From the NCBI RefSeq assembly GCF_036452155.1, contig NZ_JAWJZY010000002.1: DNA of 64,000 bases; one strand, written 5' to 3'. The translations under genes were made by a program, and so were the position numbers. Within the stretch, counting starts at the first letter, position 1; the number at the start of each line of letters is the position of its first letter. This stretch comes from Sorlinia euscelidii (lineage in GTDB: Bacteria > Pseudomonadota > Alphaproteobacteria > Acetobacterales > Acetobacteraceae). Shown in pieces: positions 1 through 7,048 of the stretch. The notes beneath the pieces are model-generated. The model did no database searches. It saw nothing but the letters and a program-made list of their open reading frames with translations, and was not told where the DNA came from.

Positions 1-1
1 T

Positions 2-55
2 CAGGCTCGCGATATCGTAAGGGCGCAAGAGTTAAAGAAGGAGTTAGGGTTATGA
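2..55 (+). CDS. HigB/RelE-type toxin, C-terminal end (partial, runs off left edge)
   Basis: Only the last 17 codons are in the window, reading from position 2 to a TGA that overlaps the ATG of the next gene (ATGA). The tail (ending QELKKELGL, preceded by DIVRA) resembles the C-terminus of 'putative addiction module killer' proteins, which usually end with a Lys/Glu-rich helix. Those are small RelE-superfamily ribonucleases that cut mRNA on the ribosome. The assignment rests on the short tail plus the antitoxin-like neighbour, so it is an inference. Confidence 0.55.
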   Translation, partial: QARDIVRAQELKKELGL

Positions 56-375
56 ATCAAAAGCTCAAAAGACTTAGCCGCTATGATTCGGCGGATTATC
101 TCGATGGTGAAGACGATATCGCTGCCTATCTCAATGCGGCAGCCGACAGCGACGACGGGGATGGCGCGACTATTATTTCGGCTCTTGCCGCTATTGCCCG
201 GGCGCGTGGCACGTCTGCTTTGGCGCGGGAAGTTGGGATAACGCGGCAGGGCCTTTCAAAAGCTCTGTCGCAAGGTGGCAATCCAACTCTGGCGACTGTG
301 ACGAAGATTGCGAAAGCTCTTAATGTGCGCCTTGGTGTGCGATCAGATGCCGCGCTACCATCGTCACCCGATTAA
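52..375 (+). CDS. HTH antitoxin of an addiction module (HigA-like)
   Basis: 107 aa with a C-terminal helix-turn-helix (about residues 55-95), in which the segment LAREVGITRQGLSKALS is the recognisable part, behind a short acidic N-terminus starting with a YDSADYL motif. This is the architecture of the 'addiction module antidote protein' family, which binds its cognate killer protein and represses the shared promoter. The start overlaps the toxin stop by four bases and has an AAGGAG-type ribosome site, so the pair is translationally coupled. In a prophage it probably stabilises the element. Family assignment is from motif memory, not a search. Confidence 0.75.
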   Translation: MNQKLKRLSRYDSADYLDGEDDIAAYLNAAADSDDGDGATIISALAAIARARGTSALAREVGITRQGLSKALSQGGNPTLATVTKIAKALNVRLGVRSDAALPSSPD

Positions 376-695
376 TCCTCTGGCGCTTGCTTCGGATCGG
401 GCAGCGGCCTCATATTAATTGTGACAGGCATGAGAGCAGCACCGTCCGCCCCTGTCAGCTCGTGATGCGCCGTCGCCTTGCCCAAGCCGCGATCCAGAAG
501 CTCTTTGATCGCCGCGATCCGAGCTGAGTCTGTGTCGCTGTCACGGATCATCTCGACGAGAGTCTCAATCGCCTCTTCCGCATGCATGCGCGCCATCTCA
601 CGAATCTGCGCTGTCGTCTTGTTGGTCGAGCCTTTTTTCCGCCCGGCTCCTGGGGGACGCGGAGCGCCTTTCTGGAATTTTGTCGATTTTGCCAT
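372..695 (-). CDS. DUF5681-like phage protein
   Basis: 107 aa, strongly basic at the N-terminus with a PPGAGRKKGSTNKT stretch (residues 14-27) typical of DUF5681-type phage proteins. A helical middle follows (residues 30-75) and the C-terminus is Pro-rich. Proteins of this kind are often found near packaging or replication genes in alphaproteobacterial prophages, and some have been compared with small terminase subunits; the function is not established. It is the last gene of the leftward arm and its 3' end overlaps the convergent antitoxin gene by four bases. An inverted repeat lies just upstream. Confidence 0.6.
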   Translation of the reverse strand: MAKSTKFQKGAPRPPGAGRKKGSTNKTTAQIREMARMHAEEAIETLVEMIRDSDTDSARIAAIKELLDRGLGKATAHHELTGADGAALMPVTINMRPLPDPKQAPED

Positions 696-703
696 AAACT
701 ACC

Positions 704-719
704 GATAACTGCCGTTATC
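704..719. promoter_or_regulatory. Inverted repeat upstream of the DUF5681-like gene (possible operator)
   Basis: GATAAC-4 nt-GTTATC is a perfect 6-bp dyad 9 bases upstream of the leftward gene starting at 695, followed by further CCGTTAT and ACGGTTTTT elements to about 750. It could be an operator or promoter-proximal element. No protein is known to bind it; inference from symmetry and position only. Confidence 0.3.
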
Positions 720-806
720 TTTCCGTTATTTTTACGGTTTTTGAGGGAAAAGGCTGAGAGTGTTTTTACGTCCTAAACGCACTTTTCCGAGCCTGACAAT
801 TTCTTA

Positions 807-1418
807 CTAAAAATCGGTACCGTTGTCAACGCCTTTGTTTTCAACGGATTCGCGGCCCGCATAATAGCCCGCGAGTTGCTCGAGCACGATCGCAGCCTGA
901 CCCCGGACAAGTCGCTTGCCCTGTTCGAAATGCTTGCAAGGATATTTCAACTTCGCGATCGCTGTAAACGACAGGCCGTCGGCCAAGAGCATCACGAGCA
1001 GCTCATGCGCTGGTTCGGTCAGCCGCGCCCTGATGCGTGAAATGCGGGCACCTGCCTGTCCGCGCTGAAATGCAAAAGTGTGCACGTCTCCTTGGAGGTA
1101 TCCATCAGGCGCCAGATCGCGCAGCCAGTCGCCGTAGCCTTCTCGCGCAAACACGAAATCACTGAGCCACCACGAGGCTGCCGTGACAGCGTCTCCCGAT
1201 ATCTCACGCGCACTGTGCAGGCTCTGAACCGTACGCGCCCTGGCGAACAGCCCGTGATGATCCTTCTCGAAATCCGGCTTGGCGACGCGTTCAGGCGTCG
1301 GCGACATGGTTTCGATGGGCCAAAAAGCATGACGCCCTACACTACCCCTTTTTTTTGCCTGTGGTGGCGTTTTTTGTCGTTTCCGCATGACTGATACCAG
1401 AGATTGTTTAGAAGGCAT
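807..1418 (-). CDS. Phage protein of unknown function, weakly DUF6456-like
   Basis: 203 aa with a basic N-terminus (residues 1-30). The C-terminal part (about 130-195) reads like a helical DNA-binding region: a hydrophobic LLADGLSFTAIA helix, then a basic helix, then QAAIVLEQLAGYY. That layout resembles the C-terminal DUF6456 region of alphaproteobacterial helix-turn-helix proteins, but the similarity is weak and from memory. Possible later starts are Met11 and Met38; I kept the first, with an AGGA site about 10 bases upstream. It lies 42 bp downstream of the replication protein gene, so it is probably co-transcribed. Confidence 0.55.
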   Translation of the reverse strand: MPSKQSLVSVMRKRQKTPPQAKKRGSVGRHAFWPIETMSPTPERVAKPDFEKDHHGLFARARTVQSLHSAREISGDAVTAASWWLSDFVFAREGYGDWLRDLAPDGYLQGDVHTFAFQRGQAGARISRIRARLTEPAHELLVMLLADGLSFTAIAKLKYPCKHFEQGKRLVRGQAAIVLEQLAGYYAGRESVENKGVDNGTDF

Positions 1419-1460
1419 TCTACGACGATCCTGTAGGCTCTGAAGAGCATGTTTATTTCG

Positions 1461-2434
1461 TTAATGAACGGCGATGTTGTCTCGTCGCGTCGACTGAGCA
1501 TGCTTGGCAAGGAAATCCTCGAGAACCGGCATCTTCATCCCCGACTGGGTCACGCCCATGCTGATTTTCGCGATGTAGGCATCTCGAGCACGATTGAACG
1601 CTGCTACGGCTTCCCGTTGCTCGGGCGTCTCATCCGTTACCTTCAGCACGTGCCTGACGGATTCATCCAGCCAGCGCTCGTTGTTGAGCCAGGTCGCGGG
1701 GTGTGGCCGGAAATCTCCCCGATCAGAAAGCTTTTCCGCGAACGGCCAGGCAAGGACGCACCGAATGAGGAGACGCTGGCTGATCTTCCGCCGGGCTTTC
1801 TCGAAAGCTTTCCGCGCTGAGCCTTTCCCCTCCTTGCGAGGATAGGCTGCCCAAAATTCATCGAAGTCCTGCTCAGGGATGCGTTCGAGCTTCGGCTTGG
1901 ACGGCGTTGCTTTTGGCTGACACGAAGGTTGCTCAGCAATGGGATCGGTGAACAGGTCTGAGGGTTTGGCTTTCTCTGTTTTCGACCCATGATCGATTTC
2001 CCCTTGGGGGATAATAGGGGGGTATTGATAGAATAATTGTTATAATTGATATGTCCCTGCAAAGTTTGCCGGGGTCTCCTTGCAAAGTTTGCCGGGGTTA
2101 CGTGCAAAGTTTGCCGGGGTCTCCTTGCAAAGTTTGCCGGGGTATTTGATTCGTTAGACAACGGCATTTGTGCGTCGAAACAGACGCGATACGTCGTCGC
2201 AACGCCGGAAGAAAATTCTCTCTCGATGAGCCCCAAGCTTTCGAGATCGGCAAACGCTTTGCGAATAGAGCGAGCCTTATAGGGCCAGTCTTTCTCAATT
2301 TTCGCGATGGAAAGTGTGCATCGCCCCGTATTCAAATCAATGTAGCTGATCAGAGCCGTTAGAATGACTTTAGGAGCCCTCTTCAACGGAAGAGACTTCG
2401 CCCAATTCATGGCGGAAAATGAGTTCGTGATCAT
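1461..2434 (-). CDS. O-like phage replication initiation protein (interrupted by a one-base shift)
   Basis: N-terminal residues 1-75 form a winged-helix-like region (KVILTALISYID...IRKAFADLESLGLIERE). The middle contains two protein copies of TPANFARRPRQTL, encoded by the DNA iterons. The C-terminal part, in another frame from about 1975, carries the DEFWAAYPRK signature common in phage replication proteins. The frames rejoin if one A is restored in an A4 run (minus strand; plus-strand T4 at 1979-1982). The ATG overlaps the upstream gene (ATGA). Like lambda O it probably binds iterons inside its own gene and loads the adjacent DnaB-type helicase; that role is inferred from architecture. Confidence 0.75.
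2017..2143. other. Candidate prophage replication origin (iterons plus AT-rich unwinding region)
   Basis: The four iterons are flanked at 2017-2053 by an AT-rich stretch (TATTGATAGAATAATTG and onward), on the side encoding the C-terminal half of the initiator. Lambda ori has the same plan: iterons within O, then an AT-rich tract on the C-terminal side. Helicase and helicase-adjacent genes sit immediately upstream. Initiation here is inferred. Confidence 0.7.
2058..2143. repeat. Four 18-bp direct repeats (iterons)
   Basis: TGCAAAGTTTGCCGGGGT occurs exactly at 2058-2075, 2081-2098, 2103-2120 and 2126-2143, giving start-to-start spacing of 23, 22 and 23 bp, close to two helical turns. Each copy contains the dyad GCAAA-G-TTTGC. 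Spacers are CTCCT or TACG. They lie inside the O-like gene, between the parts encoding its DNA-binding N-terminus and its C-terminus. Confidence 0.95.
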
Positions 2435-2709
2435 TGGCGAGCGTCTCCCTTTTTTGAAGGCGCATTGATCTCATACCGGGTTGCGCTGCCGCTTTTAGGT
2501 GTCGCGAAAATGATCTTATTGTTGACTAAATTTTTTAACGCTCGTTGCGCTGACCTTTCGCTTATCGAGCTTCCGGAGGCAATCTCCCGAACCGTGGGGA
2601 TGTGGCCTTTCTTGCTGGATTTATTTAAAGTTATCAGGATTACAAGGACCAATTTTTCGATGCGTGGCAGGTCTAGTTTTTGAACCCAAGTGAATAAATG
2701 CTTTGTCAT
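2431..2709 (-). CDS. Winged helix-turn-helix phage protein
   Basis: About 92 aa from the ATG at 2709. Residues 10-80 look like a winged helix: LPRIEKLVLVILITLN, then IPTVREIASGSSISERSAQRALKNLVNNKII. The repeated 'RSAQRALKNL' pattern matches N-terminal domains of phage replication initiators. I prefer this start over one 15 bases upstream because the ATG overlaps the helicase stop (ATGA) and a GGGGAGAG site lies just before it. It precedes the O-like gene with another ATGA overlap and may be an accessory initiator or regulator. Confidence 0.65.
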   Translation of the reverse strand: MTKHLFTWVQKLDLPRIEKLVLVILITLNKSSKKGHIPTVREIASGSSISERSAQRALKNLVNNKIIFATPKSGSATRYEINAPSKKGDARQ

Positions 2710-4208
2710 AATTTCTCTCCCCACGCATTACTGGATGCGCGTTCAGTTTCATCACGGAACCACGTGGTGGCGGCTTCAAAACGAAGCCTGACCAAGCCTT
2801 CCGGCCCGTGTCGGTTTTTCGCAATGTGCAGCTGCCCTTGTCCCTCGCAGTCGCCTATGCGTAGGAGAAGCTCATCTGCGCGAACTTTCCATTTCTCGTC
2901 TGTCTCGTCCTTGCGACGCCCCTCTTGAAGCTCTTTGCGAAGGTAATATTCAGCGCGGTAGAGCAGTCCGATGACATCGGCATCCTGTTCAAGACCGCCG
3001 CTGTCGCGTAGGTCAGACATCATCGGCTTTTTGTCAGGACGCTCCTCGACCTTCCTGTTGAGCTGAGCAAGCGCGATGACAGGCACGTCGAGCTCTTTGG
3101 CGAGTGACTTCAGATCCTTCGAAATTTCAGTCAGAGCCGCGTAAAGACCTCCGCGCGTAGCATGAGAGCTCGCGGACATGAGGCCGACATAATCGAGAAT
3201 AATGGCATCGAGACCCGTCTTCGAGCGTTTCATACGGCGCGCTCTTGATCGTAACTGCACGACGCTGATCGCGCCGCGCGTATCGAACTCAATGGGGAAT
3301 TTCGTCGCCTCGTCACAGGCGGCCATAAAATGACTCCATTGCGCCTTGGAAAGTGAGCGACGACCTTCACCGTCATCCCAGTCACGCCCTGACAGAATCG
3401 AACGTAGGTTGAGCCCCGTTTTACCTGACGCCGCACGGGCACCGAGCTGCTTTGCCGTCATCTCGCCGGACCAGAAAAGAACCCTCTTCCCTGAACATGC
3501 GATGCGCATTCCCATGCCGAGCGCGATACTCGTCTTACCCATTCCTGGACGCGCACCGATGAGATATAGGTTTCCGCCAACCAAACCATTCGTGAGCACG
3601 TCAAACGACCGATAGCCCGAACTTATCCCTGCCAGCGCATCTCCTCGTCTGACAGCTTCCTGAGCATCCTCATACGCCTTGGCGATAGCCTGGAAGACCG
3701 GGACATTTTTCTCCGTGTCCAGCGCCGGGTCTGCCAAATCAAGAAGGCGAGCTTCAAGCTGATCTGATATTTCCTGAGCGGACTCTGTACCGGGCATAAG
3801 GCATAATTCGGTCGTCTCCTTACACGCGAGATACAGGGTCCGGCGGCGCCAGGAATCTCGTATCGTGAGCGCATATTCGCGGTTGATCTCATTCAGCCCG
3901 ACCATCGCAGAAACGATTTTAGCGACGAATTCGCTGGGCTTTATCTGACCGGATGACGGATGTTTATCTAGAAATCGACGTATGCTGAAGGGGTCGGGTA
4001 AATGACCGTCCACGTAAAGTCTCAAGATCTCGGCGTAGATATCGCCATAAACGCTGCTCGAGAAATAAGAAGGTAAAAGAATATCCTCCACCATCGGGAC
4101 AATTTTCTGAGGATTAATGATGAGCGCGCCCAGGAGAGCAATTTCTTCGTTAACAGAGACGATATCGATAATACCCGGTTCATCACCGACGCCCGAAGAT
4201 AGGCTCAT
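2706..4208 (-). CDS. DnaB-type replicative helicase (phage)
   Basis: 500 aa, the usual DnaB length. Residues 15-125 form the N-terminal DnaB domain (NEEIALLGALI...). The C-terminal RecA-like ATPase starts near residue 195, with the Walker A motif GARPGMGKTS, the Walker B stretch AIILDYVGLM, the QLNRKVEERPDKKP loop and the SGGLEQDAD motif of helicase family 4. It unwinds DNA ahead of the replisome as a hexamer. The start overlaps the upstream small gene (ATGA) and the stop overlaps the downstream winged-helix gene (ATGA), so all are translated together. It is presumably loaded at the origin by the O-like protein. Confidence 0.93.
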   Translation of the reverse strand: MSLSSGVGDEPGIIDIVSVNEEIALLGALIINPQKIVPMVEDILLPSYFSSSVYGDIYAEILRLYVDGHLPDPFSIRRFLDKHPSSGQIKPSEFVAKIVSAMVGLNEINREYALTIRDSWRRRTLYLACKETTELCLMPGTESAQEISDQLEARLLDLADPALDTEKNVPVFQAIAKAYEDAQEAVRRGDALAGISSGYRSFDVLTNGLVGGNLYLIGARPGMGKTSIALGMGMRIACSGKRVLFWSGEMTAKQLGARAASGKTGLNLRSILSGRDWDDGEGRRSLSKAQWSHFMAACDEATKFPIEFDTRGAISVVQLRSRARRMKRSKTGLDAIILDYVGLMSASSHATRGGLYAALTEISKDLKSLAKELDVPVIALAQLNRKVEERPDKKPMMSDLRDSGGLEQDADVIGLLYRAEYYLRKELQEGRRKDETDEKWKVRADELLLRIGDCEGQGQLHIAKNRHGPEGLVRLRFEAATTWFRDETERASSNAWGEKL

Positions 4209-4399
4209 TTTCCTACCCCCCGATCGGCCACGATATTGACGGCCGCAGCGAAAAGCGCCTCTTTATCTTCACAGGCGCGCCATGCTTCACGCAAGGCGAT
4301 CACGCGGTCGCTCTTTTCTTTCAATCGTAAGGCTTGTAAGATAAGTGCGTATGGCGACTTGACCTGAGCTGCAGGTGACTCTATTCTCTCGTAGAGCAT
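4205..4399 (-). CDS. Small helical phage protein, unknown
   Basis: 64 aa, mostly helical and charged (LRLKEKSDRVIALREAWRACEDKEALF). No recognised domain. The ATG at 4399 is chosen because AAGGAAGAG stands immediately upstream; a longer start at 4420 lacks this. The stop overlaps the helicase ATG. By position it could be a helicase loader or modulator, but nothing in the sequence shows that. Confidence 0.6.
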   Translation of the reverse strand: MLYERIESPAAQVKSPYALILQALRLKEKSDRVIALREAWRACEDKEALFAAAVNIVADRGVGK

Positions 4400-4453
4400 A
4401 GCTCTCTTCCTTGTGATCAATATGACGACGTTCGAGGCGGGATGGTGGAAACG

Positions 4454-4702
4454 CTATCCCGCTTCGTGTTTCTGCGCCGCGCGTGCTGCTGCCTCTCGCT
4501 CAAGGTCATCGAAGACGGACATGTCGATGACGAGGCCATACGCTGCGTTATCCCCATCATCTGTGCGGATTAAAAAGTCTACAGAAGGGATATCAGCTGT
4601 GACGCGAAACCGATCCGTGCCGTCACAATCCATCCGTTCGACCTCATCCACGGCACGACTTGCTACCGAGCAGCGCTGTGTTCCTCGAAGCATCGTTTTC
4701 AC
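4454..4702 (-). CDS. Small phage protein, unknown
   Basis: 82 aa with a GTG start overlapping the stop of the GapR-like gene (GTGA), which indicates translational coupling. The acidic middle (DEVERMDCDGTDRF, RTDDGDNAAYG) and the helical Ala/Arg/Glu-rich C-terminus (DLEREAAARAAQK) suggest a small soluble alpha/beta protein. No family recognised. Confidence 0.55.
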   Translation of the reverse strand: MKTMLRGTQRCSVASRAVDEVERMDCDGTDRFRVTADIPSVDFLIRTDDGDNAAYGLVIDMSVFDDLEREAAARAAQKHEAG

Positions 4703-4989
4703 ATGCCCAGTGCGTGAGCATAGATGTCGAAGAGTGATCGTTGCTCTTCAACCTCGGACGGCGCCTGCTTGCGTGCGCGGAGAATTTCCTTGAGAACAGG
4801 CACGTCGAAACCCGCTGATTTTGCCTCAAAGAAAATATCCTTGATGTCGCTCGCGAGGGCCTTCTTCTCTTCTTCAAGGCGCTCGATCCGATCAATGATC
4901 GATTGAAGCCGTTTTGCCGATACTTCACCTTCTGAAGCGACTGGGCGCGGTTCATATGCCCCGCTATGCCCGTTTATCTGGACCTGCAT
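4699..4989 (-). CDS. GapR-like DUF2312 (UPF0335) protein
   Basis: 96 aa. Residues 25-96 match the DUF2312 family closely: the coiled-coil helix RIERLEEEKKALASDIKDIF, then EAKSAGFDVPVLKEILRARKQ and the terminal DIYAHALGM. Known: the Caulobacter member GapR is a nucleoid protein that clamps overtwisted AT-rich DNA and assists type II topoisomerases during replication. The ATG shares a base with the preceding stop (TAATG). Here it sits in the phage replication operon, suggesting a role in phage DNA topology (inference). The first ~24 residues are a non-conserved extension. Confidence 0.85.
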   Translation of the reverse strand: MQVQINGHSGAYEPRPVASEGEVSAKRLQSIIDRIERLEEEKKALASDIKDIFFEAKSAGFDVPVLKEILRARKQAPSEVEEQRSLFDIYAHALGM

Positions 4990-5180
4990 TATTTTTTATC
5001 CTTTACTCTGAACATGCCTGCCGCGTGAAGAATGTCCGCGGGGATGTCATTATATTTTCCTGTCAGCGCGAAGCTGATGCGCCTGGGATGGATCTTGTGA
5101 CGCCGGGCAAAGCGTGCCTGCGCTCCATACGCATCACCGACACGGCGCCGCAGCTCCTGAAGGGTCTCATCGCGGGTCAT
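4989..5180 (-). CDS. Small HTH-like phage protein
   Basis: 63 aa, basic. The segment GAQARFARRHKIHPRRISFALTG (residues 19-41) has the spacing of a Cro-type helix-turn-helix, followed by the IPADILHAAG motif often seen after such HTHs. It probably binds DNA as a small regulator. The first 14 bases overlap the upstream membrane-protein gene. Family uncertain. Confidence 0.55.
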   Translation of the reverse strand: MTRDETLQELRRRVGDAYGAQARFARRHKIHPRRISFALTGKYNDIPADILHAAGMFRVKDKK

Positions 5181-5421
5181 CGGCCAATGCCCGATCGATC
5201 TCGTTGTCTATCAAGCTGCTCTTCACCATCGACAGTGATGACACGATCACGCACATCGGGGCGATTACCGCAGCGATGAAAATGTGAGCAAATCCGCAAA
5301 TCAAAAGCATGATAAGACTTGAAAAAAGCGAGACCCATGCCAGTCCTGCAAAAAATGAACGGCGCTTTCTCATTTTTGCAATGATGAATTTCTTTGCGCC
5401 ATTCTGACTAATTGCGTTCAT
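5167..5421 (-). CDS. Small membrane protein (prophage)
   Basis: 84 aa with a basic N-terminus (KKFIIAKMRKRR) and two hydrophobic segments, about residues 24-45 and 47-66 (LAWVSLFSSLIMLLICGFAHI; IAAVIAPMCVIVSSLSM). The tail is acidic (DNEIDRALADDP). Predicted as a two-span inner-membrane protein with both ends in the cytoplasm. An exclusion or immunity role would be typical of such prophage proteins, but nothing here proves it. Confidence 0.55.
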   Translation of the reverse strand: MNAISQNGAKKFIIAKMRKRRSFFAGLAWVSLFSSLIMLLICGFAHIFIAAVIAPMCVIVSSLSMVKSSLIDNEIDRALADDPR

Positions 5422-5488
5422 CTCTTCCTCCGCGCCAATTTCGACTCAACCTGATCACCCTTCCTCATGAGACGATATCCCTTCTCCA

Positions 5489-5881
5489 TTAATCGCCTGG
5501 CGCGCCTCCTAAGGAGGAACAGGCGATAGGTGAGGAGCTGTCTGACCATGTTGCATCCCATTTTTCTGAAAGTTGACGGCACACTTGCGCATCATGATCG
5601 GCCCGCTCACGCATGGACTGGAGATGCCGCTCATAAGCCGCGTTAAAATTGTGATAGATGTGGGCAGGTATGACCCGCCACTCGCCGTAATAAAGGCGTT
5701 TTACCTGACTTGCCGTCAGCTCCATTTTGCGCGCAATACGCGGGAAGACGGATTTCAAGCAGTCACGCGACGGGTAGGCCTCGACGAGCTCCCGCATTTG
5801 CAACTGCATCATCTCAGCAATCGCGTCAGGCGTCATATCGCGCCTCTGAAATTCTGCGCTCACGGAACATTTTTCCGTCAC
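5489..5881 (-). CDS. Prophage protein of unknown function, possible regulator
   Basis: 130 aa from a GTG at 5881 preceded by a perfect AGGAGG eight bases away; this fixes the start even though the frame is open for 90 bases upstream. Residues 15-90 are helical, with MELTASQVKRLYYGEWRVIPA resembling a helix-turn-helix followed by an 'IPAHIY' element like that in the small gene at 4989. It appears to be the first gene of the leftward replication operon. The last ~20 residues are Ser/Gly-rich and could be altered by a base error. Confidence 0.55.
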   Translation of the reverse strand: MTEKCSVSAEFQRRDMTPDAIAEMMQLQMRELVEAYPSRDCLKSVFPRIARKMELTASQVKRLYYGEWRVIPAHIYHNFNAAYERHLQSMRERADHDAQVCRQLSEKWDATWSDSSSPIACSSLGGAPGD

Positions 5882-5928
5882 GGCGGAATCCTCCTGTTTT
5901 AAGTTGCGTCCTGGGAAGGTCGACAACT

Positions 5929-6168
5929 GTGAAACGAGAGGAAGAAGAATTGCACGCATATGACAGGCCACTGCTGGAAGACGATCGGCGTTGGGAGGTG
6001 CACAACATGGGCACGCCCGTGCTCGTCATCGACATGATGCGGGCAGCCGAGCTTTGGGCGATCCTGCATCCGAAAGCCGGACAGGAGGAGCGCCGCATGA
6101 TCGTCTCTCTGATCGCCGGTGCAGTGGGGGCCGAATGCGACATTTGCTTACCGCGGCCCAGCGGCTAA
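5929..6168 (+). CDS. Small hypothetical protein, opposite strand to the operon
   Basis: Up to 79 aa from a GTG at 5929. An ATG at 6007 with a good GGGAGG site would give a 53-residue protein instead. Acidic N-terminus, then MRAAELWAILHPKAGQEERRMIVSLIAGAVGAECDIC split between a helix and a hydrophobic strand. Composition looks like real protein, whereas the opposite frame is Ser/Arg-rich. It starts 47 bp from the divergent gene at 5881. No family recognised. Confidence 0.4.
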   Translation: MKREEEELHAYDRPLLEDDRRWEVHNMGTPVLVIDMMRAAELWAILHPKAGQEERRMIVSLIAGAVGAECDICLPRPSG

Positions 6169-6240
6169 GGTGTCGTGGCACGGAGGAGTCGCAACCTCCC
6201 CCGTGCTTGCTTCACCATCTTGACCAGAGGATGAATTCTG

Positions 6241-6486
6241 ATGGAGCCATTTCAAAGAAACGCCGAGGCCTTGCAACGCCTCTCTTGCGCAATTCAGATT
6301 GCAACAAACAACTTGCTTTCCGACCAGTCCGAACAGACTCATACGACGCTTCTCGACGCAATTTCTTTCGTAGACGACTTCGTCGACGAGAAAGGCCAGT
6401 TTGCGGAGCGCCAGGTGGACCCGAAGAAAATGCCAGATTTTACCCGTTTCGCTAAGCTCGACCCTCGCCCCTCTGACGTCCGATAG
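6241..6486 (+). CDS. Small hypothetical protein, opposite strand to the operon
   Basis: 81 aa, ATG preceded by AGAGGATG about 10 bases upstream. Helical and acidic (AISFVDDFVDEKG). It overlaps the 3' part of the leftward gene 6339-6773. If that gene has lost one G near 6470 its frame would continue to 6148 and this ORF would be antisense to it. Both alternatives look protein-like because the two frames are in the same register, so I cannot decide. Confidence 0.4.
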   Translation: MEPFQRNAEALQRLSCAIQIATNNLLSDQSEQTHTTLLDAISFVDDFVDEKGQFAERQVDPKKMPDFTRFAKLDPRPSDVR

Positions 6487-6773
6487 AGGGCCATGAGGAT
6501 AGAAGCAATTTCCTCTTGGATGCACAGTTCCTTCTGAGAAAACATGATTTTTTCACATAAAGGATAACTTGCTTCTAAAAGCGGAATTGCTTCTATCAAA
6601 GGAACCTCGGAGAGGCTGATAGCGCGATTGAAAAATAGTAGAACGCCCTCGATCGTTTCGGAAATACTGGTCGGATCTATTCCGTCCATACCGGCTTTTA
6701 TCAAATGAATGGCTAAAGCCCGTTTTCTGGTTACGGCCTCTTCGTGCGTGAGGCATGGACGAATGATGGTCAT
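6339..6773 (-). CDS. Early leftward prophage protein, unknown
   Basis: 144 aa as it reads; the first ~100 residues are convincing (helical, LTHEEAVTRKRALAIHLIKAG and onward). The ATG overlaps the Cro-like stop (ATGA), giving strong support for the start. The last ~40 residues are Ser/Trp/Arg-rich and look out of frame. Restoring one G at the minus-strand GAGGGGCG (about 6470) joins it to a frame that runs to 6148, giving about 208 residues. No recognised domain. Position directly after cro suggests an early regulatory or replication role. Confidence 0.55.
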   Translation of the reverse strand: MTIIRPCLTHEEAVTRKRALAIHLIKAGMDGIDPTSISETIEGVLLFFNRAISLSEVPLIEAIPLLEASYPLCEKIMFSQKELCIQEEIASILMALYRTSEGRGSSLAKRVKSGIFFGSTWRSANWPFSSTKSSTKEIASRSVV

Positions 6774-6964
6774 GGCTGATTCACCGGATGAGCACGCATA
6801 TAGGCATCAGCTTTCTCGATCGACCGAAGGCTACTCATGCCCGCTTTGAGTCGTCGGATAAATTTCGGATTCCCCACGGCGAGAATCCCAAAAACGCGTG
6901 GAGATAAAGGTACTGCAGCGCAGTAGTCTTCAATCTCTTTTAAAATTCTTTCCCGATAAAGCAT
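6770..6964 (-). CDS. Cro-like small repressor
   Basis: 64 aa, basic. Residues 18-50 (LSPRVFGILAVGNPKFIRRLKAG) resemble a short helix-turn-helix of the kind seen in small phage Cro-like proteins. It is the first leftward gene, divergent from the CI-like repressor, and its start codon lies inside the left arm of the 15-bp inverted repeat. By position it should repress the lysogenic promoter and open the lytic arm (inference from context). Confidence 0.6.
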   Translation of the reverse strand: MLYRERILKEIEDYCAAVPLSPRVFGILAVGNPKFIRRLKAGMSSLRSIEKADAYMRAHPVNQP

Positions 6965-7017
6965 GAGAGAAAAATGTCTTATGTCGGCTTACGAATCAAG
7001 TGATTTTTCTCTCATGC
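6961..7017. promoter_or_regulatory. Divergent operator region between cro-like and CI-like genes
   Basis: A perfect 15-bp inverted repeat: GCATGAGAGAAAAAT at 6961-6975 and its reverse complement at 7003-7017, with centres 42 bp apart (about four helical turns). The left arm covers the Cro-like start codon; the right arm ends 32 bp before the CI-like ATG. Two such sites on the same helix face fit cooperative repressor binding with looping. Binding is inferred. Confidence 0.7.
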
Positions 7018-7048
7018 AAAGATTATTTTTATAGGCCATAATTATCTC

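Noticed and set aside
2058..2143. CRISPR-like array from the four direct repeats
   Set aside because: Spacers are only 4-5 bp, far below CRISPR spacers, and the repeats lie inside a replication gene; they are iterons.
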